In this document: positions 23,060 to 31,332 of the stretch, one piece after another
Layout of the letters: each line of letters opens with the position of its first letter
Position numbering within the stretch: position 1 is the first letter of the stretch
Assembly: GCF_032121415.1 (NCBI RefSeq)
Contig: NZ_CP135079.1
Span: 4,154,001 to 4,218,000 of the forward strand
Reading direction: 5' to 3'
Source: Streptomyces parvus
GTDB lineage: Bacteria > Actinomycetota > Actinomycetes > Streptomycetales > Streptomycetaceae
DNA length: 64,000 bases
The notes under the pieces: model-generated
Seen by the model: only the letters and a program-made list of their open reading frames with translations
Told to the model about the DNA's origin: nothing
The model's database searches: none
Position numbers and translations under genes: made by a program

Positions 23060-23215
23060 TCAGGACGACGAGGACGAGCACGAGCTGGTCGTACAACCCG
23101 TGGTCGTGGTCGACGCCGCCATGGCCTGAGACAGCGTTTCGTCGCTGTAGTTCGAGTCCTCGATGAGGTCCGAGATCTCCAGCGCGTTCAGGTCGAGCGA
23201 TTCCACTGCGTCCAC
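23060..23215 (-). CDS. thiopeptide precursor peptide 2 (core STTTTGCTTSSCSSSSS)
   Basis: The GTG at 23215 lies eight bases after AAAGGAGG and gives 51 residues. The 34-residue leader is MDAVESLDLNALEISDLIED, then ...SDETLSQAMAA. The core STTTTGCTTSSCSSSSS has 17 residues, with only two Cys (7 and 12), six Thr and eight Ser. With Cys12-Ser13 next to each other and Ser1 at the N-terminus, the likely macrocycle is 35-membered, as in the berninamycin/sulfomycin class. Ser14 would be the azole on the pyridine and Ser15-17 a Dha tail trimmed to an amide. It is first of the two precursor genes in the transcript. The 111 bases before it are AT-rich but show no convincing promoter. Confidence 0.9.
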   Translation of the reverse strand: MDAVESLDLNALEISDLIEDSNYSDETLSQAMAASTTTTGCTTSSCSSSSS

Positions 23216-23326
23216 TTGAAACACCTCCTTTGTGGTTTCTGTTTCAGGTACCCGAGTATCGTACCGAGGAAAATCGAGCTGGGTAGGGGGAAAAAGCAAA
23301 CGGATCGAAAATTTACGAGTGGAGCC

Positions 23327-24289
23327 CTACGCTCCGTTCGTGTTCGACGGGTCGCCGGACTGGAGTTCGGAGAGCGCGCGACGGATGACATACGCCAGGA
23401 ACGCCTCCGCGACCGGCAGAATCCCCAGGCGGTTGTTGGTGGTGTGTATGTAGTTGGCCAGGCAGTGGGCGTACGGAGTTCCTTCCAGCACAAGCTCCGC
23501 GACATCGCCGTCCGCGGCTCCGGATTGTGCCTTCCTGGCGGATCTCCACGCCTGTGTATAGATGTCGTAAAAAACGTCGGTGGAGCCGTCGATCCACACG
23601 GCCCGGCACAACTCCACCACTTTCATGCGCGTCCTGCCGTAAATCTTCGGCCAGTTCTCGTCGTACCCGGGCGGTACCCATCTGCGCCAGTCCTCTTCGT
23701 AATGACCGAGGAAGTCCTGGCTCTGCACCACGTCCAGCCCGGACCCCTTGAGGGACATGGCCATGACGCGCAGGGCCTGCCCCGTCGGCGAGGACGCGAG
23801 CTGGCGGTCCGACAGGCCGGCGAGGAGGTCGAGGACCGCGTTCGACGTCGAGCGGAAGAGCTCCTCGGCGATGCGCAGTCCCGTCTCCCCGCCGTACTTC
23901 GCCGACTCGGGTGTGTAGACGGCCGGTTCGACGGTGCCCGCCGCCCGGACCTCCTCGGGTTCTGCCCCTTCGAGTTCGGCCAGACCGGGCTGGTGCGAGG
24001 ACTGCTGCGCGTACTCGGCGCGCTGCTCGGCGTCGAAGGCCGGCATCGCCGCCGCCAGCCTGTCGCGTACCGACTCCACCATCTGCTCCGACGCGTCATG
24101 GAGCCGGAACCTGATGTGCGGGCCGCCCTGCCAGTACCGCAGGTACCAGAAGTGGTCCTGCACCCCGGCCTCGTGGACGACCGGACGGATCACGTCCCGC
24201 AGGAAGCCGGGCTGCAGCGACATCGGCAGGTAGATGTGGAGCGGCGACCACTCACCGGCTCGGGTGCGTTCAGTCCCTGTAGAGCTCAA
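23327..24289 (-). CDS. split LanB, glutamate-elimination subunit (TbtC type)
   Basis: The 320-residue SpaB-C-type protein begins near WSPLHIYLPMSLQPGFLRDV and has FWYLRYWQGGPHIRFRL, the hallmark of thiopeptide-type bacteriocin biosynthesis domains. In split dehydratases it removes glutamate from glutamylated Ser/Thr to leave Dha/Dhb. It starts at a TTG at 24289, seven bases after GGAG, and overlaps the end of the glutamylation subunit by 20 bases, so the two are translationally coupled. This coupling is the main reason to call this one the elimination partner and the 21595-22695 gene the pyridine synthase. Confidence 0.8.
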   Translation of the reverse strand: MSSTGTERTRAGEWSPLHIYLPMSLQPGFLRDVIRPVVHEAGVQDHFWYLRYWQGGPHIRFRLHDASEQMVESVRDRLAAAMPAFDAEQRAEYAQQSSHQPGLAELEGAEPEEVRAAGTVEPAVYTPESAKYGGETGLRIAEELFRSTSNAVLDLLAGLSDRQLASSPTGQALRVMAMSLKGSGLDVVQSQDFLGHYEEDWRRWVPPGYDENWPKIYGRTRMKVVELCRAVWIDGSTDVFYDIYTQAWRSARKAQSGAADGDVAELVLEGTPYAHCLANYIHTTNNRLGILPVAEAFLAYVIRRALSELQSGDPSNTNGA

Positions 24290-26930
24290 CGAAAAACTCC
24301 TCTGCTGCCGCCGGTCCGGGACCGCCGTACTCGTCGGGTGCCGGGATGCACTCCCGGATGGACACGTAGACGTCGTCCCGGGTCAGCGCGGACTTGGCGA
24401 AGCTGCGCACCAGGTACGGGTTGCGGAAGTCGACGTACATGGGCTTGTGGACACTCGCCCGGTGCAGGTGGCTGAAGTCGGCCCAGTCGCGCGGGATCTC
24501 CTCGACCAGTCCGGACAGCAGGTTGTACTCGTCCAGGCGCTGTGTCAGCACGAAAACGTGCCGGGGCAGGCCCTGCGCGCGGCGCCACCGGTCGAAGCGG
24601 AGCAGTGCCGGGTAGGAGTCCTTGCTCAGCTCGGACAGCTCCGGTATGTCGCGGGCGGGCACCGTCCAGGTGCGCCGGCTCGCGACCACGTCGCCGACCA
24701 TCAGCCGCGGCGACGAGCCCGGATAGCCCTGGTGTCCCATCGCCCGGCCGATGTCGTCCATCGGCGCGTAGTTGTACCGGATCGTCGGGCTCAGCACCTC
24801 GACCAGGTTGTAGAGGACCGGAACCACCACGGGGAGCAGGAAGTTCATCGGCGCCAGGTGGACGCGCTCGTCCCGCTCGGGGTCCCACAGGAGCAGATTG
24901 CGGTTCGCGTGGTCGATCCGGATCGCGAGCGTGTCGAGGCTGTAGGCCTTCTGCTCCGGCGCCGTGGGCCAGGTGCCGGGGTAGTTCAGCACCCGGTCGG
25001 TGAGGGGCGGGTGCAGATTGAAGTTGAGCCCGGCGACCATGTTGAGGTCCACCTGGCCGGGGAAGGCCTTGCGCAGGTGATCCCGTACGGCGTTCCGCAG
25101 CGTCCAGTCCTCGGCGGGGGAGCCCTCGACGAACGACGCGAAGCGGGAGAAGTACACGCCGAATCCGGTCAGGACGCCGTTCACCACGACCTCGGGTGAC
25201 GGGCCGCCCCCGGCGAACTGCACGCGGAAGGTGATCGAGTCCGGGTCGAGGCAGTCCTCCACACCCGCACACGCCGCCGCTACCGCCTCCGGAGACAGCC
25301 GGACCACGCCGTCCTCGGCGACGCACTGCCGGCCCAGCTCGGTCAGGGCGCGGGTGCGCTGTGCCACGAAGTTCGTCGCCTCGGGGGAGCCGTGCCCCCA
25401 GAACACCGCGTCCTGCTCGGGTTCCGACAGCTTCACCAGCTGTTCGCAGAAGGCGACGAAGGGAACCGTCTCGCGCTCACCGAACACGGTGGACGCGAAG
25501 TGGTACACCCCCAGGCGCTTGGTGTGGCCGTAGTCGAGCAGCGACGACAGCTTCCACAGGCTCTCCAGCGCCGGGACGGCGTCCGTCACGGCCGGCCGGC
25601 TCCAGGTGGCGGGCCGGTCCGGGGTCCACAGGTCCTCGTACACCGGCGCCCGGGAGATGTCCGCGGGCGGCGGGTCCATCTCGCAGACCTCCGAGATGTC
25701 GGTGAGGGCCTCCCCCGCGGCGCTCAGCAGCAGTCCGCGCTGCTGCACGGGGGCGTCGGACAGCTGCGTCTCCAGCTTCCTGAGGGTGTCGAGATGACCG
25801 CTCAGGACGGACACGGGCTCGGTCGTCCCGGCCCGCAGGACCTCGGCGAACCGCTCGGAGTAGTCCGGCGCCTGCTCGTCGAAGCCCGGGCTGACGTACA
25901 GCAGCTCGATCCGCATCATGGCCCGCAGGGCCTTCCGGCTGGTCGCGTCGCTGCCGGTCAGCCGGGTCAGCGCGGCCAGCACCTCCGGCACCGTCGCCGT
26001 GCCCGAGGACAGCACGTTCAGCAGGCAGTCGACGACCTTGTCGCGCTTGAGCCGCACGATCGACTCCGAGAGGCCGTGCTCGGAGGAATCGGGGATGAGG
26101 CCGATGAACTCGATCCTGTTCTCGTCCACGCGCAGCGACGAGTTCAGCAGCACCTTGCACAGGTCGATGCCGCCCTCGACCCGCCGCACCCCGGCGGCCA
26201 GCCAGTTCACCAGCACCCGGTTCAGCGTTGCGGTCGAGTGCGTACGGGACTCGGCCACGGCGCCCGCGGCCTGCGGCAGGTCGGGCGGGAAGGCCCCCAC
26301 CTCGGTGAACCGGCCGAACGGAGACGGTTTCAGCGCGGCGCGGTAGGCGAAGTTGACCAGCGACGATTCGAGGACCCGGGCCCGGCTCGGCTTGACCTGG
26401 CCCATCTCGCCGGAGGTGTACCGGCGCAGGCTCTCGTACAGCTGGTCACCGGAGAGCTGGATGCTCCGGGCCATCGAGTCGTGGTCGAGGACCCGGGCGA
26501 AACCGTCGCGGGCGACGCGCATCCTGTCCTCGAACGCGGCCTGCGCCTCTTCCTCGCTCCGCCGCACCCGCCCTACGAGGTCGAGCCACTCCTGTACCGC
26601 GGCGAGCGTGTCCGCGTCGAGGTGCGGCTTGGCGAGGTCGAGCCGCCGGGCCGCCGGCTCCGCGCGCCGGTTGAAGACGTCACGGCGCAGCCGCACCAGC
26701 TCGGCCCGCGCGGACGCGTCCACCCGCGGGACGAGTGCGGCCAGCAGCTCGGATACCTCGCCCGCCCGCCGCGCGCACTCCTCCTCCAGCAGGCGGCTCT
26801 CCTCGATACGGGCCCAGGGCCCGTCGAATCGCAGGTCCTCCAGCTCGGCCACGGGCAACCGGCTTCGCCGGAACACCACATAGGGACTGACCCGCGCGGT
26901 GGGGTTCAGTGCAGACTCATCCGATCGCAC
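24270..26930 (-). CDS. split LanB, Ser/Thr glutamylation subunit (TbtB type)
   Basis: The 886-residue lantibiotic-dehydratase N-terminal protein uses glutamyl-tRNA-Glu to activate core Ser and Thr. It opens VRSDESALNPTARVSPYVVF; the family start VSPYVVFRRSRLPV and later ARVLESSLVNFAYRAALKPS, KPSPFGRFTEVG and LAIRIDHANRNLLLWDPERD are typical. The GTG at 26930 was chosen because GAGGAG lies eight bases upstream; a TTG at 26966 gives a longer form overlapping the YcaO gene. It lacks the C-terminal elimination domain, which is the separate gene that overlaps its end. With 18 Ser/Thr in the two tails and rings to choose from, it must discriminate against those to be cyclised. Confidence 0.88.
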   Translation of the reverse strand: MRSDESALNPTARVSPYVVFRRSRLPVAELEDLRFDGPWARIEESRLLEEECARRAGEVSELLAALVPRVDASARAELVRLRRDVFNRRAEPAARRLDLAKPHLDADTLAAVQEWLDLVGRVRRSEEEAQAAFEDRMRVARDGFARVLDHDSMARSIQLSGDQLYESLRRYTSGEMGQVKPSRARVLESSLVNFAYRAALKPSPFGRFTEVGAFPPDLPQAAGAVAESRTHSTATLNRVLVNWLAAGVRRVEGGIDLCKVLLNSSLRVDENRIEFIGLIPDSSEHGLSESIVRLKRDKVVDCLLNVLSSGTATVPEVLAALTRLTGSDATSRKALRAMMRIELLYVSPGFDEQAPDYSERFAEVLRAGTTEPVSVLSGHLDTLRKLETQLSDAPVQQRGLLLSAAGEALTDISEVCEMDPPPADISRAPVYEDLWTPDRPATWSRPAVTDAVPALESLWKLSSLLDYGHTKRLGVYHFASTVFGERETVPFVAFCEQLVKLSEPEQDAVFWGHGSPEATNFVAQRTRALTELGRQCVAEDGVVRLSPEAVAAACAGVEDCLDPDSITFRVQFAGGGPSPEVVVNGVLTGFGVYFSRFASFVEGSPAEDWTLRNAVRDHLRKAFPGQVDLNMVAGLNFNLHPPLTDRVLNYPGTWPTAPEQKAYSLDTLAIRIDHANRNLLLWDPERDERVHLAPMNFLLPVVVPVLYNLVEVLSPTIRYNYAPMDDIGRAMGHQGYPGSSPRLMVGDVVASRRTWTVPARDIPELSELSKDSYPALLRFDRWRRAQGLPRHVFVLTQRLDEYNLLSGLVEEIPRDWADFSHLHRASVHKPMYVDFRNPYLVRSFAKSALTRDDVYVSIRECIPAPDEYGGPGPAAAEEFFVELYRD

Positions 26931-26958
26931 GAAAGGTACTCCTCGTCTCACCAGCGGG

Positions 26959-28857
26959 CTAGGCAAAGGGGTGGGGCGGAACGCTCGCCGGAGTCATGTC
27001 GTCGGGCAGGAGAGAGGCACAGGGCAGCGACCCGTCGTGGAGCCGCGGCAGCCCTTCGAGCCGACGGGTGCCGTGCCCGAACGTCATGGGTACGCAGCCG
27101 GGCACGAAGCTCCGCGTGCAGACCAGACCGCGCCAGCGCAGCTCGGGCGTGGTGACGTCGGCCGCGTACGCATGCGCGCCGGTGGCCTCGATCCGCGCCC
27201 GCACATGGTCGAGGTCCTTGTCGAGGGTGCCGAACGCCGGTGCCGAGGCGGCCAGTTCCGTCAGGGAGAGCTCGGGCCTGTCGGGCGTGTCCAGGAACGC
27301 GTACCACTCCCGTGACGAGGGCAGCGCGCCCAGCAGGCTGTGGTCGTCCATCTCGACCAGCGTGTCGAAGTCCTCCGCGAGCCGCTCCCGGTGCGCCGGG
27401 TCCTTGTCGAACACATGCCGCAGGGACGCCACGCGGGCGGACACTTCGAAGATCGCCGACTCGGCCGCGGCCCGCGGGTACAGGCTGGTCGCGGTCGACA
27501 CGAGGGTGCAGGGGCCCGTCTCCGCGTCGCGCTGGGCGAGCGCCAGCACCACGGGCACGTCGATGTCCTGGGTGGCCCAGAAGAGACGCACCCTGAACCC
27601 CGTCACCACCTCGACGCGGTCCATCAGGCTCTTCAGGTGGCTGTCGCCCGGCCCCAGGACCAGCTCGGGCAGCAGCAGCTTGCGGTACCAGGTGAGCAGG
27701 AACGCGTCCCGCTCCACGATCTCGAACAGCCCGTGCAGCGTGGCTTCCTCGTGGCTCTGGCCCAGCGCGAAACCGTTCGACGTGTCGTAGAAGAACGGCT
27801 GTCGGGCCCCGATGCGGCGCACCCACGACAGCGCGACCTCGGGGAGGTACCGGGCGGGCCCGTCGCCGAGCGGCGTGAGCGGGACCCACTCCACCCTCTC
27901 GTCCGGTTCCAGGGGGGCCCAGAGGAAGCCCTCGCGCGCGTACTGCTCGGGCGAGTGCTGTCCCAGGGTGCGCGGATCGAGGCCCTGTTCGCCCAGTTCC
28001 GCGAGCGTGGCCTCCACGGTGCCCTGGACCCGCTGGTGACAGAACCCGGCGTGCCGCTCCAGCCCTTCGAGCACCGCGGTCGTCCGGCTCTTGTTGAAGC
28101 TCAGGCTGCGTCCGATGCCGGGTTCCAGCATGCCGTTGCCCAGCGGGAGGCCCACCTGGGCCTGGGGCAGTGGGCCGTCCAGGTCGAAGAGCGGCTCCCG
28201 GAACATGGAGTGCGGTCCCAGGTAGTCGGCCGTGAGGGTCGTCGGCAGCGGACGCCGGGCCCGCAGCGACCCTTCGGACTTCTCCAGCAGCTCGGGCACG
28301 GCCCCGAAGTCGATCGTCGTCGTCGCCGTGGCGGTGCGCACCGGGCAGCCCGTCCGCGGGGGTACGTTTCCCCGCCGCACCGCGCCGCTCGCCCGGTCGA
28401 TCGTGGCGAGCGCGCCACCGGGGGAGGGCGCCCGCAGGAGCAGTACGGCGAGCCGGGTGACGGCGGCGCGCAGCGCCGGGCCGAGCTGTTGCCAGAACGC
28501 GTCGCCGTGTGCGGCTCCGGGTCCCCCGCCGGCCGCGGACATCGCCTCGTACGGCAGCTGGGCGGAGTCCACGCTCCTGCTGAGGAACCACGCCAGGCAC
28601 TGCGGGCAGCCGCCGTCGCCCGCGTGTGCCAGGTCGTGGACCAGGACGTGCACGCTTCCGCACCACTGCAGTACGGCCAGGCCGCGTCCCGAACCGTTCC
28701 CTGCCGTGTGCACCCGGACGGGGGCCGTCAGCGGGCCGAGGAGCACTTCCGCCGGCGGCGGGGTGCCGGGGGCGGCGGAGAGGGCGGAGACGAAGTCGGC
28801 CGCACGGGGGCCCATCAGCCCGGTGGCCGGCGGGGCGGTCTGCGGTCGGGCGCTCAT
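26959..28857 (-). CDS. YcaO cyclodehydratase A with N-terminal zinc module
   Basis: The 632-residue protein makes azolines from Cys/Ser/Thr with ATP. Residues 1-175 look like an E1-type fragment with zinc ligands CPQC (84-87) and Cys171. From about 240 a YcaO domain follows: NKSRTTAVLEGLERHAGF (Glu265, Glu268) and EATLHGLFEIVERDAFLLTW carry the ATP/Mg glutamates. The end PPHPFA has the Pro-rich C-terminus typical of cyclodehydratases. Start ATG 28857 overlaps the stop of the upstream F protein (ATGA), so the two proteins are translationally coupled and probably form the complex that handles one class of azole (thiazole or oxazole). Confidence 0.85.
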   Translation of the reverse strand: MSARPQTAPPATGLMGPRAADFVSALSAAPGTPPPAEVLLGPLTAPVRVHTAGNGSGRGLAVLQWCGSVHVLVHDLAHAGDGGCPQCLAWFLSRSVDSAQLPYEAMSAAGGGPGAAHGDAFWQQLGPALRAAVTRLAVLLLRAPSPGGALATIDRASGAVRRGNVPPRTGCPVRTATATTTIDFGAVPELLEKSEGSLRARRPLPTTLTADYLGPHSMFREPLFDLDGPLPQAQVGLPLGNGMLEPGIGRSLSFNKSRTTAVLEGLERHAGFCHQRVQGTVEATLAELGEQGLDPRTLGQHSPEQYAREGFLWAPLEPDERVEWVPLTPLGDGPARYLPEVALSWVRRIGARQPFFYDTSNGFALGQSHEEATLHGLFEIVERDAFLLTWYRKLLLPELVLGPGDSHLKSLMDRVEVVTGFRVRLFWATQDIDVPVVLALAQRDAETGPCTLVSTATSLYPRAAAESAIFEVSARVASLRHVFDKDPAHRERLAEDFDTLVEMDDHSLLGALPSSREWYAFLDTPDRPELSLTELAASAPAFGTLDKDLDHVRARIEATGAHAYAADVTTPELRWRGLVCTRSFVPGCVPMTFGHGTRRLEGLPRLHDGSLPCASLLPDDMTPASVPPHPFA

Positions 28858-30602
28858 CGGACCTCCACCAGTCGGGCCTTGCCTTGTGCGAACGGAACGG
28901 TGTGCGCCGTGACCTCGGTGTACGTGGGCCGGTCGAGGTGCTGCCACACCTGCGGCCAGGTGCGGAAGTGCGGGTTGAGCAAAACCGCGGCGTCCTCGTC
29001 GTTGACCAGCCCGAGCAGCGCCATGGAGACCGCTTCGGCGTAGCAGGCTCCCGCGCCCCGCACCTCCGGGCGGCCGCCGGTACGGCCGGTGACCCGGTGG
29101 ACGCCGTCCTCCAGCCGGGCGCCGGTCCACTCCCACACCTCTGTGCCGAGGGTGACGGCCCGCCGGATGTACCGGCCGTATCCGGCGCACTCGTCGTGGC
29201 CGAGGTCGTCCTCGGTCAGGGGCGTCCACGTGATCGTGTCCGCGGGCCGGGCCAGCGAACGCTTCAGCAGGGCGCGGTAGAGCGCTTCGTTCAGCGACCA
29301 GCCGGCGGCTGCCCCGGGGGGCGCGTACCCCTCCAGCGTGTTCAGCGCCGCCTGGTAGATCGCCTCGCGGGACGACAGCGTGGCGGTGGTCAGTTCGTGG
29401 ACCCGGCAGGCACCGGCGAGCCCGACGAGGGAGGTGCTCCGGGCCCGCCCGAAGGGGACCTGGGGGAGGTCGCCACCGTCCAGATACCGGAAGGGGCCGA
29501 TGAACTCGTCGGTCCACCCGCGCAGCGTGTCGATGATCCGCTCATGCACGTCGTCCAGGCGGCTGTCGTCCTCGGGGCTGACGATGTTCCTGCGGACCAG
29601 TACCTCGCCCGGGTCGTCGCCGACGGCGTCGGTGTCCGGCGGCGGCACCGCGCGTCGGCAGCGGCATCCCGCGGCGGCCCATGCCGGATGCGTCTGTACC
29701 GTCGGTACGTCCGTGGTCAGCGGCATGGACACGGCGGCGGCCGCCTCCGGGCGTCCGCCGAGTCCGGCGCCGCGCAGGTGGACCGCGTGGATCAGCGCAG
29801 CGGCGGCGGCGTCGTCCACCGCGAGGGAGGCGGGGCCGGCGGGCGCGGCAGCGGCCGGGGACGACGGGCCGGGGGACGGCGCCTGCGTACGGCCGTACCC
29901 GCACAGGCACTCCCAGCAGCCCGTCGTGCTCGCGTCGGACCACAGGATCCAGCGGCGTCCGTGCACTTCGCCCACGATGCCGTGCGGAACCCCGCGTTCG
30001 AGCAGTGCGTCCTGCAGGCGCAGAGTGTGCTCGTACGGGAGCCCGTCCGCGTCGATGACCACCAGTCCGGCGTTCTCCCACCGGGGCGCCGCCCCTGTCC
30101 CCTCGGCCGAGACCGGGTGGAACTCGGTCTCCAGGCCGCAGAGCGGCACCTCCTCCAGCAGGCGGCGCAGCCGGTCGAGCCACGCGGGGCGGCCGTGGAG
30201 GTGCAGGGAGGTGGCACGGAGGCGGTCCAGCGCGCGCACCGGTTGGTCCGTCAACTGCGAGAGGTACGGGATCAGCCACTGCGACGCGGCTCCCCTGGCG
30301 TCGGTCTGCTGTGACAGCGGTGCGTCCAGCACGGTCACGCACCGGCGCGCCACGAGGGCGTCCAGGATGCGCGCGACCGCCGGCCGTGACCGGGCCGGGA
30401 ACTCCTCCAGCAGTTCGTGGTCGGTACGGCTGCCGTCCGACCGGCTCAGCAGCGCCGAGACGACCTGGTGGGCGGACCCGCCCTTCACGGTGAACGAGGA
30501 CGTGGCGACGCCGACCCACGCGCCGTGCTTGGTCCGCAGCGTCGAGACGTCGGGCCGGGTGAGAAGGATCCGCCCGGCCGGCGTGAGACCCCCAGAGGAC
30601 AT
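28854..30602 (-). CDS. E1/F-type leader-binding partner protein (ocin-ThiF-like)
   Basis: The 582-residue protein has an N-terminal winged-helix RRE-like segment (RILLTRPDVSTLRTKHGAWV, then RSRPAVARILDALVARRCVT, about 10-90) expected to grip the precursor leader. Cys clusters CWECLCGY and CRCRR suggest a zinc site of the ThiF-like family. The last 250 residues, with ELTTATLSSREAIYQAALNT and WSLNEALYRALLKRS, look like a degenerate YcaO fold without the full ATP motif. It would present the peptide to the coupled YcaO A. ATG 30602 follows AAAGTGAG; a GTG at 30614 is the alternative. The C-terminal YcaO likeness is my inference. Confidence 0.7.
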   Translation of the reverse strand: MSSGGLTPAGRILLTRPDVSTLRTKHGAWVGVATSSFTVKGGSAHQVVSALLSRSDGSRTDHELLEEFPARSRPAVARILDALVARRCVTVLDAPLSQQTDARGAASQWLIPYLSQLTDQPVRALDRLRATSLHLHGRPAWLDRLRRLLEEVPLCGLETEFHPVSAEGTGAAPRWENAGLVVIDADGLPYEHTLRLQDALLERGVPHGIVGEVHGRRWILWSDASTTGCWECLCGYGRTQAPSPGPSSPAAAAPAGPASLAVDDAAAAALIHAVHLRGAGLGGRPEAAAAVSMPLTTDVPTVQTHPAWAAAGCRCRRAVPPPDTDAVGDDPGEVLVRRNIVSPEDDSRLDDVHERIIDTLRGWTDEFIGPFRYLDGGDLPQVPFGRARSTSLVGLAGACRVHELTTATLSSREAIYQAALNTLEGYAPPGAAAGWSLNEALYRALLKRSLARPADTITWTPLTEDDLGHDECAGYGRYIRRAVTLGTEVWEWTGARLEDGVHRVTGRTGGRPEVRGAGACYAEAVSMALLGLVNDEDAAVLLNPHFRTWPQVWQHLDRPTYTEVTAHTVPFAQGKARLVEVR

Positions 30603-30630
30603 CGATTCACTCACTTTCGAAACCCGGCGC

Positions 30631-31329
30631 TCAGGAAGCGGGGTGGGCGTAGGTCGCGGACAGCAGGGGCTGTCTCGTCACACCGTCGCTCTGGATCAGG
30701 TTCCGGACGGCCGCGCCGATGAAGCCGCCGAAGACGGTGCCGGCGAGCCCGTCGGACTGGCAGCGCAGATGGAAGTCGTAGAGGGCCATCGAGGCACGCA
30801 CCGCGCTGAGGCGGAAGCCGTGCGACCCCGCCCACGCGTCGGCGGAGTCGAGGTTGGCGCAGACGGTGACGATCCCGGCCCCGTCCGCGAACTCCCTTTG
30901 AATGCCCAGGAGTTGAGGGTCGCCGACGTCAGAGGCCGGGGCGATGAACGAGATGTCCCGCGCGGTGACGCGGTAGACCCCGGCCGGGCGGCCCTCGCTG
31001 CGCAGCGCGAAGACGAACGCCTCCAGCGGGCCGCAGGCGTCGTCGAGCCCCCAGTCACCGGCGTCGCGCTCCAGCGCCTCGCGCGTCCACCGCAGGATCA
31101 GGTCCGTGCGTACGGGCGCCTCTCCGTACTGAAGGGAGGACCGACGCGCCTGGAGGGTGTCGTGCAGGTCCAGGGTGCGGCCGGACTCCGTCGTCCCCGC
31201 CTCCGCATCGACGGGCACGGCGTCCGCGAACGGCAGCAGCGACCGCTCCGCCGCCAGGCCGTCGCCGCAGCGGGCCCGGTCGGCGAAGGTCTCCAGCAGG
31301 GGCTCCATCATGGAAGGGTCGGTGCGCAC
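30631..31329 (-). CDS. SagB/TbtE-type azoline dehydrogenase
   Basis: The 232-residue protein has the outline of the nitroreductase-fold FMN enzymes that oxidise thiazolines and oxazolines to azoles. It has QARRSSLQYGEAPV near residue 60 (substrate/FMN entry motif). GPLEAFVFALRSEGRPAGVY follows, like the SagB 'ALYP...YVV...GLY' block, and the C-terminal third (RASMALYDFHLRCQSDGLAG) packs on FMN. It starts with a GTG at 31329 after GGAGG and follows the stop of the upstream gene by three bases. It is shorter than many SagB proteins and sequence identity looks low, so partner dependence on the fused protein upstream is possible. Confidence 0.65.
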   Translation of the reverse strand: MRTDPSMMEPLLETFADRARCGDGLAAERSLLPFADAVPVDAEAGTTESGRTLDLHDTLQARRSSLQYGEAPVRTDLILRWTREALERDAGDWGLDDACGPLEAFVFALRSEGRPAGVYRVTARDISFIAPASDVGDPQLLGIQREFADGAGIVTVCANLDSADAWAGSHGFRLSAVRASMALYDFHLRCQSDGLAGTVFGGFIGAAVRNLIQSDGVTRQPLLSATYAHPAS

Positions 31330-31332
31330 GGT

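Noticed and set aside
22808..24289. Class I lanthipeptide or linear azole peptide (goadsporin-like) cluster instead of a thiopeptide
   Set aside because: No LanC cyclase is present, and there are two separate SpaB-C-type proteins plus a TsnR-type resistance gene and Ser-first cores with poly-Ser tails. This combination fits a pyridine-containing thiopeptide.
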